In this document: one piece after another, positions 62,243 to 64,000 of the stretch
Layout: each line of letters starts with the position of its first letter
Position numbering within the stretch: the stretch's first letter is position 1
Assembly (NCBI RefSeq): GCF_000400715.1
Contig: NZ_KE007347.1
Coordinates: 420,729 to 484,728 of the forward strand
Source: Acinetobacter genomosp. 15BJ
GTDB taxonomy: Bacteria; Pseudomonadota; Gammaproteobacteria; Pseudomonadales; Moraxellaceae
Direction: 5' to 3'
DNA length: 64,000 nucleotides
Notes under the pieces: generated by a model
Database searches by the model: none
Told to the model about the DNA's origin: nothing
Seen by the model: only the letters and a program-made list of their open reading frames with translations
Position numbers and translations under genes: made by a program

Positions 62243-62648
62243 TTAATTTAATGAAATTTCTTTTTGGGCGAGTATCCCCAAAACATCGTATTTTGTTTGA
62301 ATGTTCTTAAATTTTCGATTGATTGTTTTTCTGTAGCTATAGATCGTTTCTATGCTTAGATTTAATTGTAATGAAATGTCGATACTGCAAAGATCTTGAG
62401 CTAAGAGTTGGGCGATTGTACGTTCTCTTGGGGAGAGTGTGTCTAGAAACTGAAAATAGTATGGGGAAAATTGAATTAAACTTGCTCGATGGTGAATATT
62501 AAGCTTTTGATAAATATTTTCTTGGTGGGTAGTAACGGTTCGTTCACTGATATGAAGTTTTTTTGCTATTTCTTTGATACGGTAGCCATGTACCAACATT
62601 TAAAAAAATCTGGCATTCGCGTTTGCTTAATTGATCTATAGTCTTCAT
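62243..62648 (-). pseudogene. Tandem LuxR-type HTH regulator with one-base frameshift
   Basis: ATG 62648 has AAAAGGA 7 nt upstream and starts MKTIDQLSKRECQIF. A run of seven T (plus-strand A7 at 62602-62608) then throws it out of frame; the original frame stops after about 34 codons. One base fewer would join LMLVHGYRIKEIAKKLH, completing a LuxR HTH, then a second LuxR HTH (LSPRERTIAQLLAQ, SIETIYSYRKTINRKF). The restored product is about 134 aa with two HTH domains and no sensor domain. The downstream ATG 62599 has no ribosome site. It may be mutation, sequencing error or phase variation. Confidence 0.7.
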
Positions 62649-62734
62649 TTTGAATCCTTTTGTATATATAACCTTACGAAAAGAAAGTTGCTCCGTGGAG
62701 TCGAGTTATTAAAGATAAATTAAGATGTTTTGAC

Positions 62735-62802
62735 ATCATTGAAATTTGTTATTTAGACGATTTTATGAAGATTTTTTAATTTTTCTACCAAATTTCAATG
62801 AT
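62735..62802. promoter_or_regulatory. 14-bp perfect inverted repeat in adhesin promoter region
   Basis: ATCATTGAAATTTG (62735-62748) and its exact reverse complement CAAATTTCAATGAT (62789-62802), centres 54 bp apart (about five helical turns). The left arm overlaps TTGACA (62730-62735), a possible -35 for the adhesin. It lies between the divergent regulator and adhesin genes, so a paired regulator-binding site is likely. Confidence 0.6.
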
Positions 62803-62864
62803 TCATTTGTGCGAAAAATGTTCTCTAATTTATGTGTTTATATTCACAAAATGCAGGGAATAAT

Positions 62865-64000
<1,136 letters not shown>

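Noticed and set aside
62243..62599. Taking ATG 62599 as the true start of a 118-aa LuxR protein.
   Set aside because: It begins inside the first HTH, has no ribosome site, and a proper ribosome site plus the missing HTH half lie just upstream in another frame.
62602..62612. Possible programmed -1 ribosomal frameshift: the 0-frame reads T-TTT-TTA, the classic slippery heptamer.
   Set aside because: The frame needed to reach the rest of the LuxR protein is +1 relative to the upstream frame, not -1. A -1 slip leads into the third, non-coding frame.

Overview
The window is a contiguous piece of a gamma-proteobacterial chromosome, almost certainly Acinetobacter. The reasons are the AceR/AceI chlorhexidine efflux pair, type II secretion genes reduced to a stand-alone gspL-gspM pair, a recA without an evident LexA box, AT-rich intergenic DNA and the protein sequences in general. 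Most of it (about 0.3-60 kb) is ordinary core genome. The last 4 kb (60.1-64.0 kb) is clearly accessory: AT-rich, with surface-protein and regulator genes.

Layout. 0.3-8 kb: pepN, a dienelactone hydrolase, an RDD membrane protein, a candidate structured small RNA, an outer-membrane barrel-like protein, an MgtC-like protein and a CPA2 K+/H+ antiporter, closed by a 269-bp MITE-like element. 8.3-13.4 kb: YdcO/BenE-type and LeuE-type transporters, transaldolase, the divergent aceR/aceI pair and a tautomerase. 14-21 kb: mfd, a HIT protein, a membrane-anchored class III nucleotide cyclase and a tail-anchored unknown. 20.8-26.2 kb: the complete iscRSUA-hscBA-fdx iron-sulfur operon with an IscR-type operator on its promoter. 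26.3-33 kb: a UbiJ-like protein, a phasin, HU, PpiD, CpoB, the 4.5S SRP RNA, recX and recA. 33-41 kb: hslR-yrfG, cysQ, a histidine phosphatase, an M66-type lipoprotein metalloprotease with a 15-residue repeat linker and a ricin-type lectin end, an unknown protein and rpsT. 41-48.6 kb: an atypical SDR, rraA, a double GST-N protein, two unknown AT-rich genes, and a thiolase / two-Rossmann FabG / MaoC hydratase group. 48.7-53.7 kb: an EstB-like hydrolase, and the smvR-GNAT and smvA divergent efflux locus with two matched operators; then yceF-type maf. 53.8-60 kb: pgk, small lipoproteins, a nitroreductase, gpsA, sixA, gspL-gspM.

The most unusual part is 60.1-64.0 kb. A trimeric-autotransporter-like gene runs off the right edge (start 62865). 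It has an ESPR signal peptide, a neck-like motif and an uninterrupted collagen-like Gly-X-Y tract built from long DNA repeats. Divergent from it lies a probable minus-strand operon: a two-HTH LuxR-type regulator broken by one base in a T7 tract, a phage tail-collar (Mdp-type) protein, an 8-cysteine small protein and an orphan NarL-type response regulator. A perfect 14-bp inverted repeat with 54-bp centre spacing sits in the divergent promoter region. I infer a switchable surface-adhesin locus; this is a hypothesis from context.

Two biocide efflux systems (aceI, smvA), each with a divergent regulator and visible inverted repeats, lie within 40 kb of each other. A likely secreted protease and part of the type II secretion machinery are also both in the window, although not adjacent.
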